This document shows positions 9,861 to 17,636 of a stretch of DNA of 64,000 nucleotides, piece after piece (positions within the stretch are counted from its first letter, which is position 1; every line of letters starts with the position of its first letter). The position numbers and the translations under genes are program-made. The notes below the pieces were generated by a model. The model ran no database searches. It had not been told where the DNA came from and was given only the letters and a program-made list of their open reading frames with translations. Origin of the DNA: Pseudarthrobacter chlorophenolicus A6 (lineage in GTDB: Bacteria; Actinomycetota; Actinomycetes; Actinomycetales; Micrococcaceae); NCBI RefSeq assembly GCF_000022025.1, contig NC_011886.1:124001-188000 (forward strand), given 5' to 3'.

Positions 9861-10727
9861 TTGGCGAGGGCCACCGGATTCCAGAACCAGCGGCTGGTGG
9901 TGGTGCCCCGGCCGCTGGTCCGCGATGCTCTCAGCCGTCCCATCACCCGGCACCTGGTGGTCACCGACGCCGGGGTCTTTCCCGCGGCCGCCGACCATGG
10001 CCGACACCGGCCGGACGGCGCAGCGGAAACCATCGTGATCCTCTGCGTCGCGGGCGCGGGGTGGGTGGAAACCGGGGGCATGCGGACCGCCGTGGGTGCG
10101 CCCGCCGCCGTCGTACTCCCCGGCGGGACCGGCGAGGCGCACGCTTACGGTGCCGCGGAGGGCGACCCGTGGACCATCTGGTGGTGCCATGTGCGTGGTG
10201 CCGATGTGCCTGACCTGCTGGAGGGGGCGGGCGTGCGGGGCGCCCAGGTCATTCCGCTGGTGGCGGTGGACCGGCTGACGGCGATGCTGGACGAGATCAT
10301 CACCGCGCTGGAGAAGGACCAGTCGCCGGCCCGGCTGATGGCCACCGCCGGGATGGCGTGGCGGCTGCTGACCGCCCTGGCCATCGACCGCCGGCTGCCG
10401 GAGAAGGGGACGCCGCTGCAGCAGGCGATGAACTACTTGGAGGAGCGGGTGGACGGCTCGGTCCGTCTGGCCGACCTTGCGGCACTGGTGGGGGTCTCGT
10501 CGTCGTACCTCAGCAAGCTGTTCCGGGAGGCGACGGGCGGGGGAGTGCTGGCGCACCACACGGCCTTGAAGATGGCGCGGGCACGGCTGCTGCTGGACAC
10601 CACAGACCTGCCCATCGCCGAGGTGGGCCGCGAGATCGGCCTGCAGGACCAGTTCTATTTTTCCCGCCAGTTCCGGCGCCTGCACGGGGTGAGCCCCAGC
10701 GCGTACCGGGCGGAGCGCAAGGGATAA
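9861..10727 (+). CDS. AraC family transcriptional regulator
   Basis: 288 residues with an N-terminal cupin sensor (AAAVVLPGGTGEAHAYG strand set) and a C-terminal double helix-turn-helix of AraC type: VRLADLAALVGVSSSYLSKLF followed by LPIAEVGREIGLQDQFYFSRQF and the end HGVSPSAYRAE. I chose TTG 9861 because GGAAGGGG lies about 8 bases upstream and no ATG fits. It follows the cellulase-like gene by 70 bases on the same strand, so it may control the DUF5107/hydrolase pair in response to a sugar. Target and ligand are inferred. Confidence 0.88.
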   Translation: MARATGFQNQRLVVVPRPLVRDALSRPITRHLVVTDAGVFPAAADHGRHRPDGAAETIVILCVAGAGWVETGGMRTAVGAPAAVVLPGGTGEAHAYGAAEGDPWTIWWCHVRGADVPDLLEGAGVRGAQVIPLVAVDRLTAMLDEIITALEKDQSPARLMATAGMAWRLLTALAIDRRLPEKGTPLQQAMNYLEERVDGSVRLADLAALVGVSSSYLSKLFREATGGGVLAHHTALKMARARLLLDTTDLPIAEVGREIGLQDQFYFSRQFRRLHGVSPSAYRAERKG

Positions 10728-10858
10728 TCCCCGTTTCTTTGTATGGTTCGCAGAGGTAACCATTCGGCAACGGATCCCTGGTTGCCCGCGGAGGGGCGTG
10801 AACCGCGAGACTGGGCCTTGTAGCGTGGGGCGCGGTCAACCCCCGAAAGGTTCTTCTG

Positions 10859-12358
10859 TTGGACAGCACGCCCCGCCCCGAAAACTCCGACCCCGCGGCT
10901 GCGCGCTATCCGGGCCAAGGAAAGCTGGCCGAGGGGAGTGCCCGGTATTCGCGCAGGCGCGTGCCGCGGTGGCTTCTGATTGCCGGTGCGTCCGTCGCTG
11001 TGCTCCTGGTGGCGGCGTTGGTTTTCGGCGGCTACTGGGCGTTCCGGCTGCAGTCCAACATCAAATCGTCGGCGTTGGGGGCTGGTGGCCAGCGGTCCGA
11101 AGGCCCGGTGGATGACCGGACGGACCGGCTCCAGGTCCTGATCCTGGGCACCGACACACGGGACGGAAAGAACGCCGCCTACGGGACCGCGGACCAGTCC
11201 TCCGGGTACGGTCAGTCGGACGTCATGATGCTGCTGGACATCTCAGCCAACAACCAGGACGTCAACGTCATCAGTTTCCCGCGCGACCTCCTGGTGGACG
11301 TGCCTTCCTGCGAGGACCAGGACACGGACCGGCGGTATGCGGCCCGGCCCGGGGCGATGATCAACAGTGCCATGGCCGAGGCGGGAATCGGCTGCGCCGT
11401 GGACACTGTCAACGAGGTGACCGGGTTCGAGATCGACCACTTCATGATGGCCGACTTCAACTCCGTAAAGGAGCTCTCCAACGCCGTGGGCGGCGTGGAC
11501 GTCTGCGTGGATGCGGCCGTGTTCGACCCCGATTCCGGGCTGCGCCTGCCGGAGGGAACCTCAAGTGTGCAGGGGGATCAGGCGCTTGCGTTCCTGCGGA
11601 CCCGGTACGCCTTTGCGGACGGCGGGGACCTGGGCCGGATCCAGGCGCAGCAGGCTTTCCTGGGCTCGCTGACCCGCAAGCTCAAGGATGAGGGGACGCT
11701 GCGGAACCCGCAAAAGGTCCTGGGCATCGCCGACACCGTCACCCGGAACCTCACCGTGGACGACGGCCTCGCGTCGATTCCGGCCTTGCTGACCATCGCG
11801 GACCGGCTCAAGAACATCGACCCGGCGCGGGTGAACTTCATTACCGTGCCCACCGTTCCGGCCGCGGACCCCAACCGCCTGCAGCTCTCCGAACCGGCGG
11901 CGGGCAACCTGTTTGCCGCGCTGCGGCAGAGCGCTGAGCTTGCCGGGCCCGCGCCGGCTCCTTCGGACGCTCCTCCGGCGGAGGCCCCTTCGCCCGGCTA
12001 CGACAGGTCGCTGCAGCCGGTCCTCATTGCCAACGGCACCACCGTGCCGGGCCGGAGCCACGACATCACCCCCATCCTCACCGGGGCCGGATTCACCAAC
12101 CTCAGCCGCATCGAGGCGCAGCCCGCCGACGAGACCACCGTCTACTACGGGCCGGATTTCGAGGACGTGGCCGTGGACGTGGCGGCGCTCTTCGGCCTGC
12201 CGGCGTCCAAGGTCCAGGCGGACTCTTCTGTATACGGTGTGCAGCTCTACCTGGGCATCGACTTCACGTCCGGCACCAAGCCTTCCGTTACTGAGCCCAG
12301 CGCCCGGGACGTGGTGGCGCAGACCGCCGAGGACCAGAAGTGCCAGGCTGTGCGGTAG
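10859..12358 (+). CDS. LytR-CpsA-Psr family protein with C-terminal LytR_C domain
   Basis: Membrane-anchored phosphotransferase family that attaches polyprenyl-linked glycopolymers to peptidoglycan. The 499-residue protein has a short cytoplasmic N terminus, one membrane helix around residues 37-60 (WLLIAGASVAVLLVAALVFGG), then the extracytoplasmic LCP domain with ILGTDTRDGKNA, SDVMMLLDIS, VISFPRDLLVDVP and FLRTRYAFADGGDLGRIQAQQ, which hold the conserved Asp and Arg residues for the pyrophosphate and metal. A Pro/Ala linker near residue 365 leads to a LytR_C domain. TTG 10859 is used. It stands alone, with no neighbour of related function. Confidence 0.9.
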   Translation: MDSTPRPENSDPAAARYPGQGKLAEGSARYSRRRVPRWLLIAGASVAVLLVAALVFGGYWAFRLQSNIKSSALGAGGQRSEGPVDDRTDRLQVLILGTDTRDGKNAAYGTADQSSGYGQSDVMMLLDISANNQDVNVISFPRDLLVDVPSCEDQDTDRRYAARPGAMINSAMAEAGIGCAVDTVNEVTGFEIDHFMMADFNSVKELSNAVGGVDVCVDAAVFDPDSGLRLPEGTSSVQGDQALAFLRTRYAFADGGDLGRIQAQQAFLGSLTRKLKDEGTLRNPQKVLGIADTVTRNLTVDDGLASIPALLTIADRLKNIDPARVNFITVPTVPAADPNRLQLSEPAAGNLFAALRQSAELAGPAPAPSDAPPAEAPSPGYDRSLQPVLIANGTTVPGRSHDITPILTGAGFTNLSRIEAQPADETTVYYGPDFEDVAVDVAALFGLPASKVQADSSVYGVQLYLGIDFTSGTKPSVTEPSARDVVAQTAEDQKCQAVR

Positions 12359-13100
12359 CGGCGTGCGGCGGCGGTTGCTGCGTTACGCCTGCGTATTCCT
12401 GGCTAGGGTCTAGGACGATTTGGCTGTTGTGTCCGGAAATTCAGAGTTGGAGCCTAGTCTGACGTCTTTTCCGCGGGCGCGTGACGTCAGGTTGGGGTGT
12501 GCTTCAACTGCGGACGCCGAGCGCATGGACGGCAACGCCGGTTCAACCCTGCTGCAGGTCCGTCGATGCCATCACTACCTAGGGATCCTTGAGCGTGAGG
12601 CCTAGTTCGACGCGGGTCATCGCTAGGTCATGTTCAATCGACTCAAAGATCCGGGTCCCGTCTCAGCCGTGCCAGCTTTCGGCAGGGCTGGCGAAACGGC
12701 CTGTCAAATCCGCGGCTCCGAACATGTAGGTCTAATGTCATCGCTAGGCTTATCCAACTCTGCCCACATTCTCGGTGTCGAGGCGTCGACTGCTCCAGAT
12801 CTCGACCACCCCGCGCAGCTGTTGACCGGGATTGGCCCCCAAAGAGACTGAAGTGCCCGGCGGACGATGCAAGCCCGTTCAGCCTACTCATGGGCGAGAG
12901 TTATCACGCCTCAAAGGCGCATGTGGCTTACTGTTCGGCTGTTTCAAAGTGACACGGTCTGATGGACGCCGAATTGCCGATGCTTGAAATGAGTAAGGCC
13001 GGAAGCGATGCCGACTGTTTGGGACCGGCCCACCATTTTGTTCCTCGAACCTCAGGCCACTGTAATCAGTTAGCTTGGGCTCGCGTGAACAGTATCGACG
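12359..13100. other. gene-poor stretch
   Basis: About 740 bases without a convincing gene. Base composition is less GC-rich than the neighbours, and the short open frames (12420-12605, 12630-12851) have no ribosome site or recognisable motif. TCATCGCTAGG occurs twice (near 12618 and 12739). It may be remnant DNA at the left edge of the accessory island. Confidence 0.5.
12940..12956. promoter_or_regulatory. weak member of the TGTYCCA-N3-TGGNACA palindrome family
   Basis: TGTTTCAAAGTGACACG differs at only three positions from the site at 37949 but is a poor palindrome on its own. It lies about 165 bases upstream of the two small coupled genes. Confidence 0.3.
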
Positions 13101-13119
13101 AAGAGCAGAATGAGGCGGA

Positions 13120-13356
13120 ATGATGAAAGCAAGAGCCCTATTGAAGAGCCGAAAAGAGATATGCGTCCCGGACTGGCAGGAGTTGTGTCTGGGTGAATCC
13201 GTTTCAATCCTGAAGAACGCGCAAGTCATAGCCATGGGCCGGGTCAAGGAGGTCTCGAAGAGCGGCAGGGTCTTGTGGATTACAACTCCCTCGCAGGTGA
13301 CAGAGGAATTCATTATGTCGGACGACGTCACGGTAAAAATCTCAGGAAGGGCATAA
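13120..13356 (+). CDS. small hypothetical protein, 78 aa
   Basis: I do not recognise this family. ATG 13120 (or 13123) follows GAGGCGGA, a good ribosome site. The protein has a basic N terminus (MMKARALLKSRKE) and then alternating beta-like strands (ESVSILKNAQVIAMGRVKEV, GRVLWITTP, DDVTVKISG), which suggests a small beta-barrel. There is no membrane segment or signal peptide. The stop shares its last A with the next start. Base composition is lower in GC than the neighbours, so it may be acquired. Confidence 0.65.
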   Translation: MMKARALLKSRKEICVPDWQELCLGESVSILKNAQVIAMGRVKEVSKSGRVLWITTPSQVTEEFIMSDDVTVKISGRA

Positions 13357-13559
13357 TGCCGAGGAATTTTCGCTGGAAATGGGACGACGTCATTCAACAT
13401 GACCTGGTCACGGTCAGCATGGACGGGAAGTTTGTTCAGGAAGGGGTCGTTGATGACCGTTCCGTCGACGGAGCGTTTGTTTGGCTCTTTGACAGCTTAG
13501 GCCAGCGCAAGTTGCTCCACGAGCACGACGGGTACGATCTGGTTAAGCTGCACCGGTAG
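13356..13559 (+). CDS. small hypothetical protein, 67 aa, coupled to the previous gene
   Basis: The start ATG 13356 overlaps the upstream stop (TAATG), with AGGAAGGG before it inside the upstream gene. The residues WDDVIQHDLVTVSMDGKF, VDGAFVWLFDS and DGYDLVKLHR give the same order of strands as the neighbouring 78-aa protein, including a Gly-x-(Val)-x-Trp pattern in the middle. The two are probably paralogous small barrels. Function is unknown. Confidence 0.6.
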   Translation: MPRNFRWKWDDVIQHDLVTVSMDGKFVQEGVVDDRSVDGAFVWLFDSLGQRKLLHEHDGYDLVKLHR

Positions 13560-13581
13560 TCATCGCGTGGCGCCTACGCAG

Positions 13582-14229
13582 TTAAAAATCAACCTTCAAC
13601 AGCGCGCGTGTGATGACGATGGCCTGATCTGTTAGCCGGCTCAGCTCCTCGTCGTCGCACTCGGGCGAGGCCCACCGGGTCGCGCCTTCGAGCAATGTTA
13701 TGACAACCCTCACCCGCTCTTCCGCTTCTGCCACGCCCAGGTCCTTCGCGCAGGCAACGTACATGTTTTCGTGCAGCTCTATCCAGCTGTCAACTTCGGT
13801 GCGGACTTCTTTTGGGAGAATGCCCGCCACCCGATCCATGGCCACCAGGAGGTCCCAAAGATTGCTTTCAGGAAGCCGGACCTGACGAGTGAAATGGAGC
13901 CTGACCATGGCGTCCCAAAACTCGTCGGCACCTTGGGCGGGAGCTACGGCTTCGAGTAGGGCCACGCCAAAGCGATGGAAATGCCAGCGGAGGGATTCGG
14001 CAACGATCTCATCCCTACCGGCGGGGAAGTGGGAGTAGAGGCTTGGCGGCTTGATGTGAACAGCGTTGGCGATGGTCCGCATCGACACGGAGTTAAAGCC
14101 GTTCGCTATGGCAAGCTCCAGGAAAGCCACGAGGATGTTCTTTCGCGCGGCTGTCTGGTCTGCCCAGTTCCACTCCTCCAGTTGAGTTCGAAAGGCTGCC
14201 AGGGCAGATTCGTGGGAGCTGGCGGTCAT
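13582..14229 (-). CDS. TetR family transcriptional regulator (copy 1)
   Basis: 215 residues. The N-terminal helix-turn-helix is clear: ILVAFLELAIANGFNSVSMRTIA then HIKPPSLYSHFPAGRDEI, the usual TetR pattern with the Tyr and Phe at the end of the recognition helix. The rest is an all-helical ligand domain without a recognisable ligand signature. It points away from the catabolic island, and two CTAAC-N4-GTTAG palindromes lie directly before its start, so autoregulation and control of the divergent genes is likely. A clear paralogue lies at 45201-45920 on the other side of the island. Confidence 0.92.
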   Translation of the reverse strand: MTASSHESALAAFRTQLEEWNWADQTAARKNILVAFLELAIANGFNSVSMRTIANAVHIKPPSLYSHFPAGRDEIVAESLRWHFHRFGVALLEAVAPAQGADEFWDAMVRLHFTRQVRLPESNLWDLLVAMDRVAGILPKEVRTEVDSWIELHENMYVACAKDLGVAEAEERVRVVITLLEGATRWASPECDDEELSRLTDQAIVITRALLKVDF

Positions 14230-14240
14230 AGTGCGCCATC

Positions 14241-14254
14241 CTAACAGCCGTTAG
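14241..14254. promoter_or_regulatory. TetR-type operator, CTAACAGCCGTTAG
   Basis: Perfect inverted repeat CTAAC-N4-GTTAG, 12 bases upstream of the TetR copy 1 start. It is one of two sites in the divergent intergenic region. Confidence 0.65.
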
Positions 14255-14276
14255 GCGGTTGCGGTGTAAATCTTCC

Positions 14277-14290
14277 CTAACGTCCGTTAG
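14277..14290. promoter_or_regulatory. TetR-type operator, CTAACGTCCGTTAG
   Basis: Second CTAAC-N4-GTTAG palindrome, 36 bases from the first. It shares the half-site CTAACG with the 18-bp palindrome before TetR copy 2 at 45151. Confidence 0.65.
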
Positions 14291-14611
14291 TTAGGTATGC
14301 TGAGAGTGGCGTGAAGCACATTCATCCCGCGTCCCAATTGGTTCAAGCGGAAGAACAAATTATGATCACCGAAACCACGAGCCTGGGGGCCACTCGGAAC
14401 AGTAATCTCATCCTCGGAAGCGGGCTTTCGGGAATGGTTGCCGCATATATCGACGCCTGTGCTCTTGAGGACGAGGCGTCCCAACATGAGGACTGGAGCG
14501 CCGAGCGCGCACTCCGTTTAAGGCTGCCAAGGTGGCGCCCCCGTAACATACGACCGGGCGGCACCGGCCCCGCACTGGCGTCCTGACCCGCGTATCGAAA
14601 GGGACTTTCCC
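14291..14611 (+). other. leader region before the GAF/Fis regulator
   Basis: About 320 bases. An open frame from ATG 14362 to 14586 (74 residues, GGAAGA upstream) could encode a peptide (it starts MITETTSLGATRN), but its C terminus is Arg/Pro-rich with no motif. I treat it as leader or remnant sequence rather than a supported gene. Confidence 0.35.
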
Positions 14612-16408
14612 GTGTCTGTAGAAGTACTATCGACGTTGCACAGTGAGGCCCCACGCGAGACCAATCGGGTCCGGGAACTCTTCCTGATGCAACCGCATGC
14701 CGACCTAAGCGGCATCCGTCCCATAATCGCGCGCTCTTGGTACCGCAGCCGTGCCGCGGGCGTCGATGCATTCGCAGACCGCGGATTCTTTGATGAGGGG
14801 CGGGTGGACGAGTTCACTGTCGCTGCGGCCGGGCCGCACCTGCAGAAACTGGATGAAGTTGCTGCTGACCTGGGCGGATACGTCAACATCACCGCCCCGA
14901 ATGGGGTGCTGGTCAAGGCCAGCTTCCTGCGAGATGACGGGTTCCCTGCCGGATACTCCTTGCTGGAGGAGAGCTGCGGCAGCAACGGGGAAGGTCTGGC
15001 ACTGGAAGAAGGGCGAGGTGTATGGCTGGCCCCCGAGGAACACTTCCGCGAGGACATGAGAGGCAACTGGTGCTTCGCCTCCCTGGTACGCGATCCCTTC
15101 CATAACCGCGTGCGGGCGGTGATCGGGCTGACGCTTCCGGCGAACCGGGTCAGCACACTGGAACCTTCATCCACCCTGCTCATGCTGGAAGGTGTTGCTT
15201 CCCGGATTGAGCGGGACATTGAGGTCCGGACTTCGTCGAAGGAACGTGCCCTCCTCAGCGAATACCTCAGGATCTCCCGTAGAAGGGGCAACCGGGCTGT
15301 GATCGCCGTCGACGGTAAAAACTCGCTCCAGAACGCATCGGCGACGGCGACGTTGGTGGACAACGACTTTTCGATCATCTTCGGCTATGCCAAGGCGGTC
15401 ATGTCCTCCGGCCGCGACATGAACTGCGAGGTCATGCTGCAGGGGCCAGGGCTTTCCACTTTGGAGATATCACCAGTGACGCTGTCGGCGGCCAACGTCG
15501 GAGCAATCGTGGTAGTCCGGCCGCATGCTCCGACTAAGAACCGCTCCACCGACACCACTAGTGCGCTGCTCCAGTTGGTATCGGCGCCACAAGAAACTGC
15601 TGAGCGGCTGCTGAAGCACGTGGATGGCACCAGCACGGAGTTCAAGCGGACCCTGAACCTGGCGCGGAAGGCCGTGGACCAGGACCGGTCCGTGGTGATG
15701 ATCGGCGAATTGGGCAGCGGGAAACTTCGGCTGGCCGATGCCATCGCGGCGCTGCGGGGCGGCCGGATGATCGTGGATGCACGCAACGGAGACCTCAGGA
15801 ACCCCAACATCAGCGATGTCCTGCACCGGTTGGCCACCGAGCTTCCGGCCACCTTGATCGTCGAACACGCTGACGAGCTCTCCCAGAATGAAGCCAGCGA
15901 GATCGCCCGGAACCTTCGTGGCCATTCCACCACCAAACTGATTTTCACCATTACCCGCCCTACGGAAGCAACCTTGCTGCTCGCCGAGGCATTCGACGTC
16001 CTCGAAGTTTCGGTGGCACCACTTCGTAACAGGAGGGAAGACATCCCGCAGCTCGCCAACGCGATTGCCGAGGAGCTGGGGGAGCGGAGGCTTTCCCGCA
16101 GGCTGCTCACGACGCTCACCCACGCCGATTGGCCGAGGAACATCGATCAACTGCGGTCCGTGGTCTCCAATGCCGTAGAGCGCGCAGAGGGCGCAGAAGT
16201 CACCGTGGACGACCTACCCCAAGGGTTCCACCGCGTGCTGACCAAGGGCAGGCTATCCCGCCTGGAAGACGCGGAACTCAGCGAACTTCGCACGGCCCTG
16301 CAGGAAGCAAAGGGTAACCGCAGCCTGGCCGCCGAAACCTTGCAGATAGGTCGTTCCACTCTGTATCGGCGTATGGACTACTTCCGCAGCCGCGGCTTCG
16401 ATCTCTGA
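14612..16408 (+). CDS. GAF domain, AAA-like, Fis-type HTH transcriptional regulator (AcoR-like)
   Basis: 598 residues. The N-terminal ~70 residues carry the IARSWYRSRAAGVD pattern seen in AcoR-type activators, then comes a GAF-like sensor domain (GYSLLEESCGSNGEGLALEE; GNWCFASLVRDPFHNRVRAVIGLTL). From about 335 to 530 there is an AAA+ remnant with a Walker A-like GELGSGKLRLA, a changed Walker B (LIVEHADELS) and the APLRNRREDIPQLA segment of NtrC relatives. The last 45 residues form a Fis-type HTH (GNRSLAAETLQIGRSTLYRRM). No GAFTGA sigma-54 contact loop is visible. It is the first gene of the island and a good candidate to bind the repeated 17-bp palindromes. Confidence 0.88.
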   Translation: MSVEVLSTLHSEAPRETNRVRELFLMQPHADLSGIRPIIARSWYRSRAAGVDAFADRGFFDEGRVDEFTVAAAGPHLQKLDEVAADLGGYVNITAPNGVLVKASFLRDDGFPAGYSLLEESCGSNGEGLALEEGRGVWLAPEEHFREDMRGNWCFASLVRDPFHNRVRAVIGLTLPANRVSTLEPSSTLLMLEGVASRIERDIEVRTSSKERALLSEYLRISRRRGNRAVIAVDGKNSLQNASATATLVDNDFSIIFGYAKAVMSSGRDMNCEVMLQGPGLSTLEISPVTLSAANVGAIVVVRPHAPTKNRSTDTTSALLQLVSAPQETAERLLKHVDGTSTEFKRTLNLARKAVDQDRSVVMIGELGSGKLRLADAIAALRGGRMIVDARNGDLRNPNISDVLHRLATELPATLIVEHADELSQNEASEIARNLRGHSTTKLIFTITRPTEATLLLAEAFDVLEVSVAPLRNRREDIPQLANAIAEELGERRLSRRLLTTLTHADWPRNIDQLRSVVSNAVERAEGAEVTVDDLPQGFHRVLTKGRLSRLEDAELSELRTALQEAKGNRSLAAETLQIGRSTLYRRMDYFRSRGFDL

Positions 16409-16417
16409 TTCCACACC

Positions 16418-16453
16418 GTAGCAGCCGGCCCCGCTCAAGGGGACGGCTGCTAC
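16418..16453 (+). terminator. hairpin after the regulator gene
   Basis: GTAGCAGCCG at 16418-16427 pairs with CGGCTGCTAC ending at 16453, with an extra CCCC/GGGG pairing inside. There is no T-run, so it may be a weak terminator. Confidence 0.5.
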
Positions 16454-16542
16454 GCGCTGCCCAGGAGATGAAAGCCCGACGGTGGTGGCAGCTTGCGCGG
16501 TTCAGCGGCCACGATGCGGGCTGGAAGAGTGTCCCATCGCGG

Positions 16543-16559
16543 TGTCTCGATCTGGCACG
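16543..16559. promoter_or_regulatory. imperfect island palindrome, TGTCTCGATCTGGCACG
   Basis: Matches the 17-bp family (TGTCYCA-N3-TGRGACA) with a few changes. It lies 110 bases upstream of the first dehydrogenase gene of the operon. Confidence 0.45.
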
Positions 16560-16668
16560 GATAGCCACACTGATATCGCGTTGTACTGGAAATCACCCAA
16601 CACCGGCACCCATCCCAAGGTGTGTCCGGCAGCGACCGACGGTACGAACACGAACAGGACGACTGACT

Positions 16669-17616
16669 ATGACCCGCGATGCCAAGGGAACCATTCTTGT
16701 GGCCCCTCACCATTTCCCGGACCTGGACCGTGAGCACGCGCTTGCGAAGGAGTTCGGCTACACACTTAACGCCGCGGCAGACACCGACGCCTTCCGTGAA
16801 GGGCTCCCCGAAGCCGACATTGTGATGATCACCCCCTACGCCAAGCTCACCGCAGCCGACTTCCCGCTGATGGCCAAATGCCGTGCAGTGATCAGGTATG
16901 GAATCGGCTATGACAACATCGACGTCGCCGCAGCCACCGCTGCGGGCATCCCGGTCTCGATCGTTCCCGGCACGGCGTCCGAGGAAGTCGCCTCCCACGC
17001 CTTCGCAATGGGCCTGGCGCTGGCACGACGCCTGCCGGCAGGCAACGCCGCCATCGACAACCTCGGGTGGGCCGGAACCATCGGCTACGACACTCCAGTC
17101 CTCTCCGAGCTGGAAGTTGGCGTCTTGGGTATGGGACGAATCGGGCAGCACGTAGCCCGCATGTATGCGGCCGTAGGTGCCCGTGTCCGTGCTTACGATC
17201 CCTTTGTCACGAATAGCTTCGTGGAGATGTCCGGGCTGGAGGACATCCTGGAGAATTCCGACGTCGTTTCCCTCCACCTGCCGCTAAACGCCGAAACGAC
17301 GAACCTCATCTCCACCGATGTCCTCGCCACGATGCGCAAGGGCACCGTGATCGTCAACGTCTCCCGAGGCGGCCTTATCGATGAAGCCTCACTCGCAGAG
17401 GCCTTGGCCTCCGGCCAGATTGCAGGGGCCGGCATCGACACTTTTGCCCAGGAGCCGCTTGCAGCTGATCACGCCTTGCGCACGGCGCCCAATGCCATTC
17501 TGACACCGCACATCGCCTGGCGTTCCAACCGATCCACTGGCGCCCTGCAGGACGGTGCAGTGGAGCGTGTCCGCCTGGCGCTGACCGGCCAGCCGCTGAT
17601 CGACCTCGTGAACTGA
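16669..17616 (+). CDS. D-isomer-specific 2-hydroxyacid dehydrogenase
   Basis: 315-residue NAD-dependent dehydrogenase of the phosphoglycerate dehydrogenase/C-terminal-binding-protein type. The nucleotide site is VGVLGMGRIGQHVARM. The catalytic set is Arg in VNVSRGGLIDE, Glu in DTFAQEPL and His in LTPHIAW. It should interconvert a 2-keto acid and a D-2-hydroxy acid in the cytoplasm. ATG 16669 is chosen; the frame is open further upstream but that stretch contains the operator and a hairpin. It begins a compact run through hyuB with gaps of 2 to 23 bases. Confidence 0.88.
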   Translation: MTRDAKGTILVAPHHFPDLDREHALAKEFGYTLNAAADTDAFREGLPEADIVMITPYAKLTAADFPLMAKCRAVIRYGIGYDNIDVAAATAAGIPVSIVPGTASEEVASHAFAMGLALARRLPAGNAAIDNLGWAGTIGYDTPVLSELEVGVLGMGRIGQHVARMYAAVGARVRAYDPFVTNSFVEMSGLEDILENSDVVSLHLPLNAETTNLISTDVLATMRKGTVIVNVSRGGLIDEASLAEALASGQIAGAGIDTFAQEPLAADHALRTAPNAILTPHIAWRSNRSTGALQDGAVERVRLALTGQPLIDLVN

Positions 17617-17636
17617 AGAGACTGGAGAAACCCGAC

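Noticed and set aside
14612..16408. Reading the regulator as a true sigma-54 activator
   Set aside because: No GAFTGA loop and altered Walker B; no -24/-12 promoter was noticed upstream of the island genes.
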